This document shows positions 61,481 to 64,000 of a DNA stretch of 64,000 nucleotides, one piece after another; positions within the stretch are counted from its first letter, which is position 1; each line of letters starts with the position of its first letter. The notes under the pieces are model-generated. The model saw only the letters and a list, made by a program, of their open reading frames with translations, was not told where the DNA came from and searched no databases. The position numbers were made by a program, and so were the translations under genes. The stretch is taken from contig CP188828.1 in assembly GCA_050110875.1 (NCBI GenBank), positions 1,364,001 to 1,428,000 of the forward strand, given 5' to 3'. The stretch comes from Methyloligella sp050110875 (GTDB lineage: Bacteria; Pseudomonadota; Alphaproteobacteria; Rhizobiales; Methyloligellaceae).

Positions 61481-62479
61481 ATGCCTTTCCAACTGCTTTC
61501 CTTAAGCGGGGGAGGCTATCTCGGACTCTATACGGCGACTGTGTTAGCCGAATTAGAGCATCACATTCAAAGACCGATCGCCTCGTGCTTCGACCTTATT
61601 GCGGGGACGTCAGTCGGCGGGATCATTGCGCTTGGTCTTGCCAAAGAGATACCCGCGGCTGATATCGCGGCGGCGTTCGAAGAACTTGGAACGCAGGTCT
61701 TTTCCGATCGACCTGCGCCCCAGTCTGCTTGGGCCAAATGCGGCGATCTCCTAAGGTCCTGGTGGACTCCTAAATACGAGGCCACCGATCTCCGCCAGTC
61801 AGTCTTAGATCTTCTTGGCCAGCAGATTACCCTGGGGGATCTGCTGCATCCCCTCCTTGTGCCTGCCTTCAACGTAAGCACGGGGCGTCCGCAGATTTTC
61901 AAGACTCCCCACCATCTCGACTTCAGGAGAGATTTCACTAAAAGCGTCGTCGATGTGGCGATCGCAACCTCCGCAGCACCCACCTACTTCCCGCTAGCTG
62001 AGGTGGGAGAACATCTGTTTGTAGATGGAGGAATTTACGCCAATTCACCGGACCTAATAGCAGTTCACGAGGCAGAGCACTTCTTCAACATGCCTACGGA
62101 GGAACTGAGATTATTGAGCGTCGGCACGACTACCACCCGGTTTTCCTTTCCTCATCGGGAAGGGAAAAATCTGGGGATACAGCAATGGTCTGGCCGACTG
62201 GCGAAAGTGATGATCGCTGCTCAACAAGCTAGTGTCGACGATATCGTTCGTCATCGGCTGGGCCAGAACTATCTACGAATCGATTACGAGCAAGCTCCCG
62301 AGACGATGGCTCATCTTTCGCTCGACACTGCCGGTGATAGTGCAACTCAGGCCCTAAGGTCCATGGCTGAAGCGTCTGTTCAGAACAACATAAATCTAGA
62401 CTTGCTGCAGGATATGCTCGCACACGTCGCTTCCCCTGCCAGGTTTTATTACGGGCCGAGAGCGGAGGGAGGCAGCTAG
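61481..62479 (+). CDS. CBASS effector: patatin-like phospholipase (CapV-like)
   Basis: A 332-aa patatin phospholipase from the ATG at 61481 (GGAG upstream). Oxyanion-hole SLSGGGYLGLYT (residues 7-18), nucleophile elbow GTSVGG with S44, and DGG with D182 (LFVDGGIYANSP) form the Ser-Asp dyad. It is followed 1 nt later by a CD-NTase, the CapV/CD-NTase pairing in CBASS, in which the cyclic nucleotide activates the phospholipase to degrade the inner membrane and abort infection. Lower GC and codons such as CTA and ATA differ from neighbours. Confidence 0.88.
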   Translation: MPFQLLSLSGGGYLGLYTATVLAELEHHIQRPIASCFDLIAGTSVGGIIALGLAKEIPAADIAAAFEELGTQVFSDRPAPQSAWAKCGDLLRSWWTPKYEATDLRQSVLDLLGQQITLGDLLHPLLVPAFNVSTGRPQIFKTPHHLDFRRDFTKSVVDVAIATSAAPTYFPLAEVGEHLFVDGGIYANSPDLIAVHEAEHFFNMPTEELRLLSVGTTTTRFSFPHREGKNLGIQQWSGRLAKVMIAAQQASVDDIVRHRLGQNYLRIDYEQAPETMAHLSLDTAGDSATQALRSMAEASVQNNINLDLLQDMLAHVASPARFYYGPRAEGGS

Positions 62480-62480
62480 A

Positions 62481-63863
62481 GTGACTGACGTAGCTTCGCT
62501 GTTTTACGACGATAATGTCGAGAAGAGCACACTTCACCGGCGCATTACGCCGAACTCTGAGCAATTTGAGGAGCAGCAGGAACGTTGGAATACGCTCGCT
62601 GACTATCTCGTGGACGACCTGAAGGAGCGGAGTGGATACGCCATCAGCACCTGGTTGCAGGGATCGTATAAATTGGGCACCCAGGTGCGAGGAGCGCGCA
62701 AGGGCGACGAGTTCGATATTGATCTAGGAGTGTATTATCGATGGTCGGGCGATGCTCAGGACGATGATTTTGGGCCGAAATATCTAAAGGAACTCGTCCA
62801 GAGGTCCCTAAACTCCTTCTCGTCAGATGATGTCTTGGAAGTCGTGACACCGCCTAAGATGCGATGTTGCCGCGTGAGGTTTGAGGGCGACTTCCACATA
62901 GACGTTCCAACATATCATTTGAACCCAGATCAGGATACTCGTGAGCTCGCCACTCAGGCGGATGAGTGGGAGGCCAGTGATCCGAAGGCTATGTACTTAT
63001 GGTTCAAAGAGAAGTTTGCAGAGCGAGAAAGAGCTAAGGTTCGGAGGCAGATCCGTTACCTGAAAATATGGGCCGCTCTAAAGTTTGAAGAGGTTGAATC
63101 GAGACCGTCTTCAACGCTGCTTACAGTTCTCGTGGCTGAGGCATGTGATTCCCTAGACCTCAGCCGAGGTGATGATGAAATCCTAGCTGATATACTCACC
63201 GAATTGGCCCGCCGCTTGGCGGATGATCGAGAAGTGCCTAACCCAACAGACAAGACCGAGGATCTCTCGGCGAGACTGCAAGATTCTGATTACGATGCGT
63301 TCATCTCAGCCACCGAGGATTTTCAGGCATTGGCAGAGAAGGCTTTGGCAATCGATGATGCTGTGAGCGCTTCTTGTGCGTGGAGCGAAGCATTCGAGCA
63401 TTTCTTTCCGATGCCCGAGCCTGAGCCTGTTCTCGAAACCAAGGGCGTTAACTTGCCTGTGGCGCGCGCCACTCCTCGTATCACGATCGAAGCAGTATCC
63501 CGCGATAATAGAAACCTGCATTGGTCGGGCGTGAACGAGATAGGCCCAATTCCGAGAAACTGCGAAATCAGATTTAGGATCATCAATGCCGATATCCTAC
63601 CGCCTTACTCGGAGGTCGAATGGATGGTGCGCAACGAAGGCGAGGAAGCTGAAGGGACCAACGATCTCGGACACCGGGCGGGTATGGGCCTCACGGCTGT
63701 CGAGCAATCAGCTTACAAGGGTACACACTACATGGATTGTGTGGTGAAGCAGCATGGCAACATAGTGGGAATCCAGCGAGCGCTTGTCGTTGTTTTTGGT
63801 GCATATGCACCGAAGCGGAATCCGAAGCGGCCAGGCTATGTGAAGCTTAGGGGAAGGCGATAG
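62481..63863 (+). CDS. CBASS CD-NTase (cyclic oligonucleotide synthase) with AGS-C-like C-terminus
   Basis: A 460-aa SMODS/CD-NTase from a GTG at 62481. The NTase core has LQGSYKLGTQVR (G61-S62), EFDIDLGVY with metal-binding D79 and D81, and the third Asp in FHIDVPTY (D141). The helical domain follows. Residues about 335-455 match the AGS-C sensor pattern: VEWMVRNEGEEAE, LGHRAGMG, VEQSAYKGTHYMDCVVKQHG and RALVVVFGAY. On activation it should make a cyclic di- or trinucleotide. Only 1 nt from the patatin. The product nucleotide cannot be set from sequence. Confidence 0.88.
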   Translation: MTDVASLFYDDNVEKSTLHRRITPNSEQFEEQQERWNTLADYLVDDLKERSGYAISTWLQGSYKLGTQVRGARKGDEFDIDLGVYYRWSGDAQDDDFGPKYLKELVQRSLNSFSSDDVLEVVTPPKMRCCRVRFEGDFHIDVPTYHLNPDQDTRELATQADEWEASDPKAMYLWFKEKFAERERAKVRRQIRYLKIWAALKFEEVESRPSSTLLTVLVAEACDSLDLSRGDDEILADILTELARRLADDREVPNPTDKTEDLSARLQDSDYDAFISATEDFQALAEKALAIDDAVSASCAWSEAFEHFFPMPEPEPVLETKGVNLPVARATPRITIEAVSRDNRNLHWSGVNEIGPIPRNCEIRFRIINADILPPYSEVEWMVRNEGEEAEGTNDLGHRAGMGLTAVEQSAYKGTHYMDCVVKQHGNIVGIQRALVVVFGAYAPKRNPKRPGYVKLRGRR

Positions 63864-63957
63864 AGCTCAAATTAGTCTGCTGCAGATTACCCCGCAGAGT
63901 GAAAGCCGCGCCGGGCACATCGGGTGGAGCTTGCAGGGCCGAGGTGCTGATCTCCCC

Positions 63958-63999
63958 TCACTCCCCCAATCGCCACACCCACCATGCGAGCGGCAGCAC
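63958..63999 (-). CDS. Possible C-terminus of a gene entering from the right
   Basis: On the minus strand the last 42 nt read VLPLAWWVWRLGE then TGA, like the C-terminus of a membrane or glycosyltransferase-type protein. Only 13 residues are visible, so this is tentative. If real, it converges on the CBASS operon and limits it to two genes. Confidence 0.25.
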   Translation of the reverse strand: MLPLAWWVWRLGE

Positions 64000-64000
64000 G

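Overview
The window is chromosomal DNA from a GC-rich alphaproteobacterium, most likely order Hyphomicrobiales (Rhizobiales). The evidence is the cell-cycle genes trcR (DUF1013) and rcdA (DUF1465), DUF465/DUF1192/DUF4164 small proteins, alphaproteobacterial-type serC and bL31, a zapA-6S RNA-ymdB arrangement, an Omp25/31-like porin, TTAACCAT (CtrA half-site-like) octamers and many palindromic intergenic repeats. No tRNA, rRNA, IS element, phage gene or CRISPR array was seen. Almost all of it is ordinary core genome; the last 2.5 kb is accessory.

Layout. 1-134: start of purE. 260-4862 (minus): a four-gene archaic chaperone-usher (Csu-type) pilus operon. 4999-8435: small proteins (two YdcH/DUF465, SpoIIAA-like, SH3, DUF1622, tautomerase, a basic secreted protein). 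8533-13520: acyl-CoA ligase, trcR, quinone oxidoreductase, DUF1192, a candidate sRNA, rcdA. 13747-18696: TonB-dependent siderophore receptor, membrane protein and PepSY protein (iron acquisition). 18761-27446: rpmE, an ABC exporter, a MotA/ExbB-like plus OmpA-like envelope pair, inositol monophosphatase, efp, a PNPOx-like flavoprotein, a Sel1-repeat protein and a ThiE-like protein. 27709-30809: DUF4164, zapA, 6S RNA, ymdB-like phosphoesterase, yebC. 30909-39245: ruvC-ruvA-ruvB-ybgC-tolQ-tolR-tolA-tolB-small lipoprotein-pal. 39483-45699: tilS, ftsH, folP, glmM. 45936-50943: porin, serC, purA, SDR, DinB-like. 51241-58460: FAD oxidase, flavin monooxygenase, SDR, secreted protein, EmrB/EmrA-type efflux. 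58709-61389: TPP riboswitch, unknown 4-TM protein, thiC. 61481-63863: a two-gene CBASS anti-phage module (patatin-like phospholipase plus CD-NTase with an AGS-C-like C-terminal domain), with lower GC and rarer codons than its neighbours.

The most distinctive signals are: (1) the compact CBASS module; (2) a family of ~150-nt composite palindromic elements with C-rich/G-rich arms. One copy lies in frame inside thiC, adding about 47 residues, and three lie in the ruvC/ruvA, ruvA/ruvB and ruvB/ybgC junctions. At two of these junctions the insert is bracketed by a 13-bp direct repeat that carries the stop codon of one gene and the start codon of the next, as if an ancestral ATGA or GTGA overlap had been duplicated and split; (3) a three-hairpin, C-rich-loop sRNA candidate with a near-consensus CtrA box, upstream of rcdA; (4) a TPP riboswitch with a 13-nt tandem duplication that precedes an unknown membrane protein as well as thiC.

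Genes usually found in these neighbourhoods but not seen here are fthC (after zapA/6S RNA), cpoB/ybgF (after pal) and serA (after serC). Only two stretches over 300 bases lack a protein gene: 28406-28782, which holds 6S RNA, and 58461-58929, which holds the emrA upstream region and the TPP riboswitch. The other intergenic stretches (under 300 bases) hold promoters, hairpins and repeats listed below; in 6068-6304, 7874-8090, 18983-19202, 23358-23648, 27447-27708, 34264-34516 and 40776-41016 I recognise nothing specific.
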